Shown here: one piece after another, positions 11,595 through 24,160 of the stretch
How positions within the stretch are numbered: the first letter of the stretch is position 1
Layout: every line of letters begins with the position of its first letter
Assembly: GCA_030686995.1 (NCBI GenBank)
Contig: JARVZY010002423.1
Span: 1 to 64,000, forward strand
Length of the DNA: 64,000 nt
Source of the DNA: Artemisia argyi
Lineage: Eukaryota; Streptophyta; Magnoliopsida; Asterales; Asteraceae
Direction: 5' to 3'
Notes under the pieces: generated by a model
The model's database searches: none
Seen by the model: only the letters and a program-made list of their open reading frames with translations
What the model was told of the DNA's origin: nothing
Program-made: the position numbers and the translations under genes

Positions 11595-11619
11595 TTTTTT
11601 TTTTTTTTTTTTTTTTTTT
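11595..11619. repeat. Poly(T) tract
   Basis: Run of T residues just after one copy of the direct repeat. No other feature seen between 11473 and 12105. Confidence 0.9.
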
Positions 11620-12265
11620 CGCGCACAATGGGTGAATGTTTAAAATCACATAAGATGATTTTTAATTTTAATAATAGTTGTTAAGTTATGCATTATAAAC
11701 ACACCCCAAATGTTAAAATAGCTTTCCTAATGACAATTAGAGATTATTTGTTAGTTTATGTTTATGATAACTTCACAAACTGTAAACATAAAGGTGTAGA
11801 AATTAGCAAATGTAAGTTTTGTAGTGTGTTAGTTACTCTTAATAATGATATGGTTAGTGTTTTGATTGTAAAAATGTTACTTCAAATTTCGTTATCAGTT
11901 GAATATGTATTAGTATATTGAATGTAAAATAGCAATGTCAGATTATTTTTGTGTTGTATGCTCTGTTTTGTTATGTTTGTGATATTTGAGGGGTGTTTAT
12001 TTTTTGTTGTATATAAAAGCATGACTATTGTTAATATTTGTATGGTGAATGTTTAAAAATGACCAAATATTTGTATTCATAATAGAGCTTGTTTTGATTC
12101 CTTTGAGAACAATGACAACACAATTCATTACTGAATATATATCCCATGGCGAAGATTTGGGAACTTTGATAAGATTTAATGTGGTTCTATTATAAACATG
12201 ACAACACAATTCATTACTGAATATATATCCCATGGCGAAGATTTGGGAACTTTGATAAGATTTAA

Positions 12266-13287
12266 CAAGTGCAATACCCGTGCGTTGCACGGGTACACTT
12301 TTTCTTATAAAGTTTGCATAAGTGAGGAAATGTTTAAATATATAGACGAAAAAAGATATGACACTTGTTCAGTTGTTTGTGATTCAGTCATCGATTAAAA
12401 CATTTTAGACCCTCTTTACTTCAAAACAATGACTATCAAACAAAGACTCTAGAAACACCTATTCTTTAGACCATCGTTTCGATTCTCTTAATATGTGAAT
12501 CAGCAAAAACCCACACTCGAAACCACATACAACGACTCGCGAATCACAATCCGGGATCATATTAATAAAAATACAAAAACACCTCATGAACATGAGTCTC
12601 ATATTAGCAATCTTCCCCGATGTGCAATGAAAACCCAACTTCAAAAATTTTAAATTAAACCATAAGTAATCAAAACAAAATGTACTTTATTATCATCAAC
12701 AAACTATTGAGCCTCTAATAAATCCGAATTTGATCAAATTAAACACGAAAAAAACTCATGAACAAAATTGTCTAACAATGTAGGTAAAAAATTATGCACC
12801 ACCAAACACTTTTGACATTGTATTTAATAATAATATTTGTACTTCGTACCATATAAATTAGGTGAAAAGTTTATAAAATATATTGCTAGATGCTACATAA
12901 AAGTGATAAAAACACTACATAAACAACTTGCTCGAGTTAATATATACTGTATAATCTTGCATATAAAATATCTTTAAAATAGTAGTAAAGACTCGCATGT
13001 AAAGTATAAAAGTTTGGTGTACTCAGTCCGCTAATTAACATTTGAGGTAAATACCGTAATATATATTAGTTGAATGTTTTGGATATCCCTAAAAATTAGG
13101 TTTGTAAGTTGTATTTTTATCCCATGTGTTTTTCATGTGTAAGACATTTACAAATCTTCTCTTAAATCGTTATTGATAAGCATGAAACTAATTTAAACGG
13201 TTGAGATTGAAACTTAAAATGATCCAACGTTTAGAAAGTGTGGCATGTCACCATTATTTCTCTCAGCTCCGTCGGCAATATAAAAGA
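12266..13287 (-). mobile_element. Helitron-like non-autonomous insertion
   Basis: Read on the minus strand, it starts TCTTTTATATTGCCGACG. It ends with the GC-rich hairpin ACCCGTGCAACGCACGGGT, then ATTGCA and CTTG. The flanks are A (5') and T (3'), the Helitron AT target. The terminal CTTG departs from the usual CTRR, so this is Helitron-like rather than a firm call. No coding content. Confidence 0.45.
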
Positions 13288-13326
13288 TAATGTGGTTCTA
13301 TTATAAACATATAGTTGTTAAGTTCT

Positions 13327-14779
13327 TTATTATAGGCTAATGGCATATACACACCATCTATTTGGCATATACACACCAATCCATCGTACGTACTTATTAT
13401 TTTATTTATAAGGCTATCTTGTTTTGCACTCGTATCTACACTACATTTATTTTAACTTTACATGCTTTTTCTTTTCCCACTCCCACTTTCACTTCACGTG
13501 ATTTCTCTTTTCCCATTCTTAAAATAAATTTACAGCAAAACACTCTCTCACCCATTTTTACACAAACACACACAAAATCACCGAACCTGCCACCATCTTC
13601 CTTCTCTTTTCCCCTTCTCTTCCATCACCATCACCGCCAAAACCCGCCACCATCAAACCCCCTCAATTACCAAAACCCGTCGTCACCGAACCCCTCCACC
13701 ACCGAAACCCGCCATCACCGGGACTATCGCAACCCAAATCTACCACATCTCTAAACGATTTTTACATGCTGTGAGGGTTTTTTTTTAATTATATCTATAT
13801 GTTCAATTTTAAAAGTTTTCACAGATCTATATATCTTCTTATAGATCGATCTGAGTTATTTTAATCTTTTTGACATTTTTTTATTTTACAGATTTATAAA
13901 TCTTTTTATAGATCTAAACTTTTGTGGTTTTTTTTTTTATTCATAAATCCGAGTTTTTATTAAAATGAGATGTAAAGGTCGGCAGAAGCCAGAGGGGTGG
14001 TGGTTTGGTTGCTTTCCGGCAACAGTGGGAGTTGGCTTGGCCGTTAACTGTGATGTTTTTGTTGGTGGTGCGGCGGTTGTGATGGTATTGGTCGGATTTT
14101 GGTTAATGGCGGTTGTTTTGGATGGTGATGAATGAGTTAGGAGGTAAAGGATGATAATGAGAGAGAATGTGGGAGACTAGAAAAATATAATATAATATAG
14201 CAACTTTTACAGCTTTTAGAATTTAAAAAAAAATACATTGAAAAGTGTGACAGAACTAGTACAAATATGTGCAGTGGTGTAAACACCATAACTCTTATTA
14301 TATCATATTTTATGTTTACATATTTTGTTTTTACTTTGCTGCAAGCTTTTTGTTTATATTAGAAAGGGGCCCGTTAGAAAATCCTTTTTGTTCAAGAAAA
14401 GAGAAAGTCCAAAATCCAATGTAGAGTTCGACTGCAGTAGCAATCATTTTCTGACATACCCTTTTCAATTCCGCTTTGGGGCCTTTCACCTCTCGCGTTT
14501 TCTTTATTGATTTCGTTGGATCAGTCAAATATATTTAAATGGGAAAAGAAAAAGACGTTTCCTTCTATTAGAAGGATACAACAGTAATTTTACAAACAAA
14601 AACCCCGTATCCCACTTCCCTCCATCGCTCACACACATTCATTTCACTCTCGCTAATTACTTTCTCTTTCTAAACCAATCAAAATTTGGAGAAATTTTTA
14701 GAGTTTCGGAGAAATTTTTAGAGTTTCAATTTCCGATCATCTCTAATTGATTAAAACACATAAATTTAAGGTTGAAAAG
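13327..14779. other. Low-complexity, transposon-like spacer
   Basis: Holds an ~20-bp tandem repeat (GGCATATACACACCA twice, 13340-13378), a CCACC-rich stretch (13560-13745) followed by GGTGG-rich sequence (13985-14130), and T-runs. The open frame over 13362-13754 is compositional (Pro/Ser/His-rich), with no recognised domain. The same C-rich then G-rich layout occurs inside the Helitron at 53630-53830. Confidence 0.4.
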
Positions 14780-15665
14780 ATGAATCCGACTGGTAAGTTT
14801 ATCATTTATGTTTTAATTTTCGTTTTTGCATACGTATTTTTAGAACCTAGACGAAGTAATAGACTCAAGAATAAATAAACAAATGAAAATGATGAAGAAA
14901 TGAAAGATTTAACAGTACAACAAGAAAATAAAATGCGTAAGAATTAGGATTTTTTTTTTTTATATTTATTTTTTAGTTTACTTTTGTATAAAATGATTTT
15001 ATATAGAGTAAATTACACCGTTAGTCCCTATACTTTTTTCAGATTTCATACGACATCTAAAAACGCTAATATTTTCGTTTTTGATCCACGATCGAGAATG
15101 TATTACGCCACTATTCCAAAATCCTGACGGTCGTTAGATTTCCCAGTTAAGTCGGTCCTCACGTGCATCCCACACGAGGGCACTTTCGTCCGATCACGTT
15201 TTGGTACTTTCCCCACTCACACCGCCTTATATGAGTAGGTGATTGTTCACTTTCTTCCCATCCACACGTGTACATGCTTTTACATATCTCGATACATCTC
15301 TTGTAAATCTCGATTGCATGCAAAGCGTATTCCACAATCTTTTCTTTTTTCACTCAAATATTTCCATCACTCCCTCTCTCTACTCAACTTTATTTATTTC
15401 TTCCCCAAAAGCTAAAAAAAAAATTGTACAGTGTTGATGTGGACAAATCGTTGTAATTCGCACATCATGGACCAATCGAAATCCAGGACATAGGTTCTAT
15501 GGTTGTTGTGATTTTATTGACTGGTACGATCCGCCCATGTGTTCAAGATCAGTTTCAATCATCCCCGGTCTATTAAAGTCAAGGAATGCTATCCAAGCTA
15601 CACTAGATGATACAAGACGTGAAGCTGCTAAAATGAAGAAATACTTTATCTTAAGCTGGGGTTTT
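14780..15665 (+). pseudogene. GRF-type zinc-finger gene remnant
   Basis: A short first exon is possible at 14780 (ATGAATCCGACTG|GTAAGT). A second block (about 15436-15665) encodes IVVIRTSWTNRNPGHRFYGC then DWYDPPMCSRSVSIIPGLL. RTSWT...NPGxRFYGC...WxDPPMC is the core of the zf-GRF domain, a nucleic-acid-binding zinc finger common in plant transposon-associated proteins. The codon between the first two Cys (TGT-TGA-TGT) is a stop, and no downstream exon is evident, so this looks non-functional. Confidence 0.55.
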
Positions 15666-16380
15666 TTTTTTTATAGTTTCCGTGTTATTTTACATGTGAA
15701 GTAGCAGTTGGGAAGAGAGTAGGTGATGGGTTATGATTTTTTTTTTTGTTAATCAGCTGTATTTCATCACCGGTGTAATTATTTGCTGCTTATGAAATAT
15801 TAGTTCAATGGTATCAAGCATTGATGCAGTTGTGAAATTGTCATTGTTATTGTTATTGTTTTATGTCGTGGTTAAACTATAACGTTTATTTGTTGACTTT
15901 TAAATGGGTAAACATAAGTAGTTGGCCATTATCTCATTGTGTTAAGTTTGTGTATTATAATCCAAGATAATGGTATTAAGCATGTTGAGTTTGCTTTGGT
16001 TAAAAATTGGAAGTTGACTTTTGCATTAAACTGAAAAACAATGGTTTTTGCATACTACAACCCAAGTTAATGGAACTTTTAAACCATGTTGACTTTGTTT
16101 TTTTTTGTCAAAATAGTCATAAGAATTTGCATGTTTTCAATTGCATTATGCAGATGCAAGTCATTTGCACCAACAGAAAATTACCAAAAAATGTAGAATA
16201 TTAGTCATAAAAGCCTTTAATTGCATATTGTCAATGCAACAAGTTGCAATGACTTGAAAATTGCAATGGCCTAGTACCAAGTCTTAAACATATATCCACA
16301 TACACGAAAACAAATAAAAATAAGTCTTAAACATGTTCAAACAGCTAACATAAGTTTCTAACTCAAATGTAATCCTACTC
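15666..16380. other. Spacer, no gene seen
   Basis: AT-rich sequence between the GRF remnant and the MULE fragment. Two loosely similar segments read CCATGTTGACTTTG or CATGTTGAGTTTGC (near 15980 and 16083). No terminus of the MULE recognised. Confidence 0.35.
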
Positions 16381-17215
16381 AAGTCTTGTTTGGTGTATCA
16401 GGTCTAACTCTCTTACTAATTCCGCCACCTCTATATATGCCATTCCTTATTGCATTTCTGTTCCATCTTGGTGATCCAGGACTTCTGCTTCCGCTAGAAA
16501 TTCCACTTTGACAACTTGGAGTTGCATTAGGATGCCTTTGGCTTTGTATTATAGCAGCAAATGCACCTGACCTTTGACCACTTTGATTTGCAGAAGGATG
16601 ATTGTCATTTCCGGCAGTGTTGCTTCCACCTACATTATCAACATTATCATTTAAATTTGTAACAAATGATAAATAATTAAAACATAAAAAATACAAAAAC
16701 TTAATAAGAATAAGCATTTATTACCTTCTCTTGCAACAAAAGATGGTGAACCTTCTATGTAATCATCCAAACAAAACCTGACTTTCTTGCAGGGTCTTGG
16801 ATTACCAGATGAACCACAAGAAGCTTCAACATTTTTCCCTTTTTCTTTGCTTGTATTTTTTGACCCAGAAGTTGTTGCACCACCTTGACCCTTACATGAC
16901 TGTTTATTATGACCCAGGTTTCCACAAGAAGAACATCTAACAGTTCTTCCTCTCCTACTCAACTTACTATTGCTAACACACGGTGTGCCCTCCATTTTTC
17001 CTCTGACTCTCTTCTTCTTAGGCCTATCAACTTGAGAGTGATAATGTGGATGAGTTAGTGTTTTAAGACATGGAGATTTCTTCCAGTTCTCCCTCCCACT
17101 AACTGGTTGTATCTTGAAACTGTAAACTTCTTTCCAAGTTTCTAACCAATAACACTTATCAGTCCATGCCTCTGGTAGTGGTACAGGTTGGCCATTGACA
17201 GCCATATTCCAGGTT
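16381..17215 (-). pseudogene. MULE (MuDR-type) transposase C-terminus
   Basis: The minus-strand frame shows CYWLETWKEVYSFKIQPVSG, then HYHSQVDRPKKKR, then the zinc knuckle CSSCGNLGHNKQSC (CX2CX4HX4C), which is the C-terminal end of MURA-like transposases. A GT/AG intron (about 16723-16630) separates a Gly/Ser-rich tail ending PDTPNKT with a stop. The upstream SWIM and DDE domains are missing. At about 17215 the MULE sequence is replaced by the oppositely oriented F-box gene fragment, so this is a truncated or rearranged copy. Confidence 0.75.
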
Positions 17216-17224
17216 GCAGCAACG

Positions 17225-18458
17225 ACATCTACTTTAGCGAAAAACTGGAGGTTTAAGTGGACGTTGCTCACTGACGTCCTAATTGATGAGGATTTCTTTT
17301 ATTTTTTGACAAATAAGTTTGATGGGAGGCATGTCAATAGATTGCTGCTTCAGCTCAAAGGTCCCATAAGAGGGTTTGTTTTCTCTATAGAGCCTAAAAC
17401 GTTGTTTGGAAAAGATGACTTCAATTATGAAGATATTCATGATTGCCTGTTGTTGTTGGGTAATCAAGGAATTGGGGAGCTCATTATTCGAAATTGGTAT
17501 GGTGAACCAGTTATTTTGCCAACCCAAATGTACACTCGTTTGGAGTTGAAATATCTGGAACTTCATTGGTGTACTTTTCCTAGTTTGGTATCTTTTGAAG
17601 GTTTCCCAAATCTTTTGAGCTCATAATTGTTATCCGTCAATTTTCAGACTGGTACAATTTGGGACTTTATTGCTGGTTGTCTCATAGTTGAGTCTCTTAA
17701 AATCAATCGTACTGATTCAAACGAGATGAGACTATTGGTTATTGCACAACTTGGGAATCTGAAGAAGTTGTATTTGTCATTCGGTCGTTGGAACCGGGTC
17801 ACCACAATCACAACTTACAATATATTTCAGCTGAGAAGTCTTCCCAAACTTGAGTCCCTTACACTGGATTTTAAGGAGTGTAGGGCAAGACTAATTTGAG
17901 TTTCACACATAAAATTACAAAAAAGTCATGTCTAATACTTATGAAATGTAATTTTGAAAAGTTGTTGGCAGAAGGTAGCTCATGGATGAATGTCCATGTC
18001 ATATTTGTATCCCTTAAAACTCTAAATCTATCCGGAGTCGATTTTGGGAACAAAAAAATGGTATCATTCAAATAATTCGTGGAGCTCCAAGAATGCAAAC
18101 GCTAGAAACCAGAGTAAGTGGAATGCATATGAATCAAATACATCATCTTAAATTTCCATGGTTATGCATCACAATACTATCTCAATTTGCAGGCTTCATT
18201 GGAAAGTGATCAACCTTTGGAAATTTATTCATTAGATTTAGGCAGCAACAGAATGAGGTCCGACCAACTCGATAGTGTGGTATTTCGATCTTTTCCTAGA
18301 TCAGTGAATGACTTAACAATAATAAAGTTTGTACTTGCTTGTTCCCCCGTGTTGAAGAAACTTTATATCAAGCTCAGCAATTTGAATGATGATCAATCTG
18401 AAAATTTGAGGATGAATTGGGAGTTGGCTAGGAACCTGTTGAAACTCCACCGAGGTTC
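17225..18458 (+). pseudogene. F-box/FBD/LRR protein, truncated at both ends
   Basis: F-box/FBD proteins are SCF ubiquitin-ligase substrate adaptors, a large rapidly evolving plant family. The frame opens inside the F-box (TLAKNWRFKWT at about 17229), continues through leucine-rich segments (RLELKYLELHWCTFPSLVSF, then LKKLYLSFGRW) and ends with an FBD domain exon (18193-18458: IIKFVLACSPVLKKLYIKLS). Defects are a TAA at 17623-17625, a frame shift near 18065 before RGAPRMQTLET, loss of the first half of the F-box at the MULE junction, and loss of the final codons where the outer retrotransposon LTR starts at 18459. Confidence 0.75.
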
Positions 18459-18993
18459 TTTAAAACCTCGCAAAAAATTTTATAATTAATAACGGTTAAT
18501 TATATATTAATCTCTGTCATTATTTTAATCACCATTTTTACAGAAAAATTTTAAATTTTCTTATTATATTAAATGGTCACGATTACGATATTGCAAAATT
18601 CACCAAACGACAAAACAAGTTCTCGACACGTTTAACAAAATATTAAAAACTTACTAATCCTAATTAATAACTAATACAATCCAAACGGGCATTTCAGCCC
18701 AACCCCATTCGAAAAACACTATTCATCAGCCCAATGTTCAAAGCCCAATTTCTAGTTTTAATATTTCATTCAGTCGACTAAACTAGCTCCAAAATGCCTC
18801 TCTTATTATCTATTTTTATACACGACTATTATATATTTTTGCACTACCTCATTCCTCACCTTGCCAACTATTAGCATGTCGAATTTCAAATCCATAGGTC
18901 GAGTTTTGATATGTTTTTAGGAGGCGAAGTGATTGACAAAAACTCAACTCAATCGATTCATAATAAACTAAAATCTTAACCGTTTTGTTTCCC
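18459..18993 (+). repeat. Outer element 5' LTR, piece 1
   Basis: Matches 60796-61339, apart from scattered substitutions and a 9-bp gap near 18690. Ends at target duplication TTCCC (18989-18993). Confidence 0.9.
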
Positions 18994-20346
18994 TGATGCG
19001 TGGGAATCGCACCTTGCTTTACCTCTCGAGGGATCTCGAGAAGCTTACAACCCCCACCAGGCAGTGTACCTGATCGTTGTAGTATAGTATAGTGACAAGT
19101 ACCGGGGGATTGATCGTTCAGCTTAGGAATAGTGTCGCTAGGATTAGAAAACCTAATTAATAGTTCTAAAGGTGAGGGATGATTATTTTTGTGTTTTTAT
19201 ATTTTTTAGAAAGCAAATAAAATCTCGGGTTTTGATAGAGTGGGCGGAATTAGTTGCTATTCAACTAACCCAAAACTAAGATGCAATCAAAATAAAATAA
19301 TAAAAATGAAAATAAACTAATTTATACTAAGATTGTGAGCAGTATTTGGAGAAATTGTGTTTACTTAGACTTCACTACTCCCTAGATATCTTTTACACGT
19401 TAATTACTTGTTATACTTGTAAGGATGACGGATTGTATTCCTTAATACCATTCGTGGGGTGGCATACATAACTCCCCAACTCTATGAGCTCTTATCTCCT
19501 CCTACACCATGACCCAGCACAACTATAGGGATTGTAAACAGTGGCTCATGCATTAAATACAACCAATAAAGACCTAGTACGCCTCGGTTCATGTTTCTTA
19601 AGACGTTCAAGCATGTTACCATTTGGAGATCTGCCAGTTTTCTTAAGCCTAACATATAAAATCATTCATCCAAGACAAGAATAGACAAGTAATCAACAAA
19701 TAATCAACATCTAGGTTTCATTAGATCTAAGCAAACACAAAAGAGATCTAGCCTAGCATAATGGAATTGAGACAAGAACAAGATATAAACAACCAACACA
19801 TAGACATATTGATTGAATTGGAAGAACACTTATCTCAATTACAATGCAAGGTCTCAAGGGTTTGGAACCCTTGAAAAACCTGTAAAAGTACCACCAAATT
19901 CGTCTTTAGGGTTTCACCAAAACTTCTCTCTTTTAATGAAAAAAACTAGAAAACTATATATAGGAAAACTAGGCTGACGGCCTTGATCTACTTATGACGG
20001 CCTATGTGACGCCGTCACCACCTACGGTATTTTATTCTTGCCACTTTGATGCCGTCAGGATGACTTTTGACGCCGTCACCACCTACGGTATTTTATTCTT
20101 CATGTCTGACGCCGTCAAGATGTAACTCTTGACGCCGTCACCTTGTGTCTTCAGCATGGAAAATTGGTACTTTGCCGTTTTCTTCACTTTTATGCTCCAA
20201 AAACGTCCAAAATGGCTTCTTTTCCAGAATTCACTCTCCAAACACCTAAAATCACAAAAGGAACGATTTAGGGCAATATTTGATCAAATAAAGTCGGATT
20301 CGGGCTTAAATGACCCCCTAAAAACGGATCATTTTTCGCCTCATCA
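18994..20346 (-). repeat. 3' LTR of inner element 1
   Basis: 1353 bp, TGATGCGTGGG...CGCCTCATCA on the plus strand. It lacks a ~55-bp stretch present in its partner (near 25144-25199), removing some of the TGACG dyads. Confidence 0.92.
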
Positions 20347-20918
20347 TATACCCTTACACTTGAGATTTGCTTGTCCTCAAGCAAATGAGCTTTTATTCTA
20401 CTCAAAATACAAGTTAGGGGTCATTTAACACTAATATAAAAGTAATTACAACAAATAATCATTCCACTAAAGACCAATAGACAAGCACGGAGGTTATACA
20501 CAAGCACCTCACAAATAGTGTTTAGATACTCACATCTCTCGGGTGTAATAAAGTAATATAACATTATGGAAATGGAAGATATCTCTCACTACCTGTCATA
20601 GCAAAATAGATTACCATAGGCTTAGGAAAGGATCAAACCTCCACCACATGGCGTAAGCACCTAGGATAAACTATCAAAGAGGTCTTTTAAAGGGTTGTAA
20701 CGTTAGGTGTAGGGATATGAATTACACGGTTTTGTTGGATAAAAGAAGTTTTACTGGTGGCGAGTTAACAATCTTGGTTAATTACATGTACAAGATGGCG
20801 TTGCTAAGCCAAGACTAGACTCGACTTAAGCTAATAAATGAAAAATAACAAAAACATAAAATGAACATAGAATGAAAACGGGATGGTAGTCCGTATGTTT
20901 TTTTCTCTTTTTCTTTTC

Positions 20919-20968
<50 letters not shown>

Positions 20969-22806
20969 ATACACTTTTACCCTACCATCCAAAATAATAC
21001 ATCATAGGGAATGAACATTTCCCTTACACTTGAATCTTTACATACTTTACAATTAACTAATCTAATGACTCGAATTAAGAAAATCAAAACACTTGGAGCA
21101 CTTTTAAGATTAACGTACATATGGGGGTAATAATATGATGTTCTTCCCCATTACTCCACAAAATAAGTACTTACCCATGAGTCCCAATCGTCCCAAAATA
21201 ATATGTACAAGGATATGACTCGACTTAGCAACCATGTAACCAATTAGAAAGTTAACTTAGGGTTTAACAAATAACAATAATGCACTAAAAATGAGCGCAT
21301 ACACGGAAGGCTAAGGCGATTTGGGTGTACATTTAAGTGGGGTGTAACAAATTCTTCCTTTAAGTAAAATGCTTAAAGTTAGAAACGAAAAGATAGGCTC
21401 GGAGGGGTGTACTAGGGGTATCGTGTACTAAAAATGAGTACAACGCAAAGGGTGTGGGAAAAATTAGTTGACTTAACTAGCCAAGTAATATGACTTAAAT
21501 GGTCAAGTAATCATAATACGGGTTTAACACAAGGGTGATCCTAATGCCTCTTATCATGCAGTAAATTCTACCACACGAATGTAGTCTCACTAGCGGTCTC
21601 GGGATGCATCACTAACGCAAGTTCTAGAATCTAAATGCTACCGGTACACTCATAAGCACCAATAATAAATGCTTTTCCTATCAAATCTAAAGGCGAACCT
21701 CACATTTTTGGGTGAAAATTTTTTCTGAATATACGGTTATGTGCTAGTCATACAATCTCCTATCCATGAGACGCTTGCTATGGCTAAAGTTTCACTCCTA
21801 AATGTTGTAAAAAATTTTAAATTTGGCGCTAAAATTACACTAACAAGTATTTCTCATAGTTTTATTACACATCTACTATTAAACAAAACAAACTCAAGCG
21901 AAAGTGCATATGCAAGGTATCATCTTTTTACCCTCCCCTTACACTTAAGATGAACATTGTCCCCAATGTTCAAGTAAAGAATGTAAAAGTTAAGAAGTAA
22001 AGAGAATGAAATCAAATACTCCCCTGATTCGCTCGGTATGGATTATAGGTTGGCCAGGTTAAATCTTCCTCCAAGAAAACGAACAATCAAAGCTTCCCTT
22101 CCAGAATATAAATCATCTTCTTGTCATAAATAACCTGTAAATCCTGACAACAATAGACAAGGCAACCTCGCGTAAAATCGGCGGCATCCTATATAAGTTA
22201 CTAAATCCTAGAAAACAAAGTAAGATATAATGCTTGTGGAATGAAGTTTGCAGATTTCCTGGAGATTATAAAACTTAATAATTCACAAAAACCATAAGAC
22301 TCCGTTAGAAAAACAAAACCGGTAAAATTTCCAGATTTTTAACTCCTGACGCCGTCAAGAGTAATACTCTGACGCCGTCAGAATGGACCTGCAGAAATTC
22401 TTATGTTAAGTTTCCGGAAAATTTCTAGAAAAACTTTGTCCTACTTCCTGGAAAATCCTGCAAAACTTCATTATGACTCAATACAAGCATTTGACTCTAA
22501 CAAATACGAATATACATGCTCATTTAATATTGTGGAGAATCATGATCGGTTTGTTTCTTAAAAACATATTTGGGGTTTCCCCTTACACTTATCTTTTGCA
22601 AAAATACCTTTAGGTTGAAGTTAAGACTAGGCCAAACAACATAGTAAAGTATTTCCACATTTTAATTAGAAACATGATCAACCAACAATAAAAATAAAAC
22701 ATGCATACGGAAGCAAATAACAATCAAACAAATAAAATCACACTAAACATGGGTTGCCTCCCAAGAAGCGCTTGTTTTTGTTCGAGTCACGAGCCTGACT
22801 CTACCC
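20347..22806 (-). other. 3' untranslated internal region of inner element 1
   Basis: Homologous to the 3' noncoding interior of the tandem element (31496-33954). It contains a ~48-nt poly(T) (20919-20966), the two hairpins and four AAGTGTAAGGG motifs on the minus strand, and two TGACG dyads near 22349-22380. Confidence 0.8.
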
Positions 22807-24003
22807 TTATTTAATGGAAATAGGGGAGGTTTTCCCTACACTTAGGATTAAGTGCGGGTGAAAGTAGCGATACACACCCTTAGGGTGGAAATATGCCATG
22901 TGAGGAAAGAGTGGCGGATGAATTATATGCTCAAATGGGTGTGCTCCTATTATTATAACCTTACCTAGTTCACTTTGGTCAATGGGTGAGTTGAAGTTTT
23001 CTCCTAAGAAGGGATCATTTTCAATCAACTTCAAGAGACTACTAGTTGGGGATCCATCTTGACCTAATAAACCCGGTTTAAACCTATAATGTTTCTTGTG
23101 ATCAATCATAAATGGGTGATGTAAGCATGTAAGGTCATTTTCCACTCCTATATTGGTTTCCTCTCTACAAGGCTTAGAGTCCACTACCTTTATCCTAAGA
23201 CTACCCGGACTACATGGGTTGATGGGTGGGTCGGTTCCTCTTTTGTCTCCTAGAAATATATCTAAGGATGGAAAGGTGTGTAAAGATTGAGGTTCCGGTT
23301 CATCAACACTAGGAAATTCCTTAGAACTAGGAGTAAGGTTATCACTACAAGTGTTCAAACCTATATCCTCTAGTGGTGCTTGGTCCAAGGGTTCTACCTC
23401 AATTGGGGTTCCTATAGTCTCATCTACTTCTTCCGGGTAAGTCACGGGCGGTGTATGTGCCTCAAATGATGGTAGGACTTGTGGGGTACTTTGTGGGCTT
23501 GGATTATCCACCTCATCCTCCATTGTACCTAGATTACCTATATGTTTGTTTTGTACTATGATATTAGGTGCCATCCAACTAGGTATCTCAACATGAGTAT
23601 ATTCATCCCCCAACAAACTTCCTGTTTGCTCCTTCAAACTTGTTATTGATTGATTTGTGATGTTGTTTGTTGGGTTGTCTACTCTATAATAATATTGGGC
23701 ACAGTCTTCTAAGGTATCCCATGCTTCTTCAGCACTTAATTCCCTAGGGCCCCCATTGGCAAAATCATCAATGCACATTTGGTCACATCGGCTGACATGA
23801 TAGTAAAAGGTTTCGATTAAGGATGCTAAAGAGAAACTATGATGAGGGAATTTTCGAAGTAAAATTTTAAAACGAGTCCATGCATCATATATGGGTTCAT
23901 CTCGATATTGTTTGAAATTCGAGATGTCAATAGGGTAGAATGGTCTTTGTGGTTGGTGGTATGGTGGATTCGCGTACTCCATAATGGTGAACGGAAGAGT
24001 CAA
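22807..24003 (-). CDS. Gag-related protein of inner element 1, 398 aa
   Basis: Residues about 30-105 match the C-terminal half of a Retrotrans_gag domain (YDAWTRFKILLRKFPHHSF, then GGPRELSAEEAWDTLEDCAQ). The same stretch in the tandem element reads YEAWTRFKDLLQKVPHHGI. The N-terminal half of the capsid domain is absent. The remaining ~290 residues are Pro/acidic-rich with no zinc knuckle and no domain I recognise. The frame is open throughout. The start (MTLPFTIMEYANPP) lies about 155 bp after the primer site, at a position equivalent to the Gag start of the tandem element. It probably contributes to particle assembly or RNA packaging with proteins supplied by an autonomous relative (inference). 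Confidence 0.65.
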   Translation of the reverse strand: MTLPFTIMEYANPPYHQPQRPFYPIDISNFKQYRDEPIYDAWTRFKILLRKFPHHSFSLASLIETFYYHVSRCDQMCIDDFANGGPRELSAEEAWDTLEDCAQYYYRVDNPTNNITNQSITSLKEQTGSLLGDEYTHVEIPSWMAPNIIVQNKHIGNLGTMEDEVDNPSPQSTPQVLPSFEAHTPPVTYPEEVDETIGTPIEVEPLDQAPLEDIGLNTCSDNLTPSSKEFPSVDEPEPQSLHTFPSLDIFLGDKRGTDPPINPCSPGSLRIKVVDSKPCREETNIGVENDLTCLHHPFMIDHKKHYRFKPGLLGQDGSPTSSLLKLIENDPFLGENFNSPIDQSELGKVIIIGAHPFEHIIHPPLFPHMAYFHPKGVYRYFHPHLILSVGKTSPISIK

Positions 24004-24136
24004 TGGAAATTACGAACAAACACACAAAGAAAAAGATAGACTAACGAAGACCTAAAAGTAAAAATAAAATCTTACTAGAAAGGAATCTAGCAAGTAGACC
24101 TAATAAAAAGAAATCCTAACCTAGACAATAACTATT

Positions 24137-24154
24137 CCCCGAGCTGCGGCGCCA
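24137..24154 (-). other. Primer-binding site, inner element 1
   Basis: TGGCGCCGCAGCTCGGGGA on the minus strand, a few nucleotides from the LTR end. It is similar to the tRNA-Asp-type primer site (TGGCGCCGTTGCCGGGGA) of plant Athila/Tat elements. Confidence 0.7.
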
Positions 24155-24160
24155 AAAACT

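Larger units (their letters stand above)
11558..13326 (+). repeat. Direct repeats bracketing an insertion cluster
   Basis: ATAATGTGGTTCTATTATAA followed by ACATATAGTTGTTAAGTT occurs at about 11558-11596 and 13288-13326. A shorter copy is at about 12178-12198. A second motif (ACAACACAATTCATTACTG to GATAAGATTTAA) is tandemly duplicated at about 12115-12178 and 12199-12265. The first copy runs uninterrupted into TGTGGTTC, whereas the second is interrupted at 12266 by the Helitron-like insertion. Confidence 0.7.
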
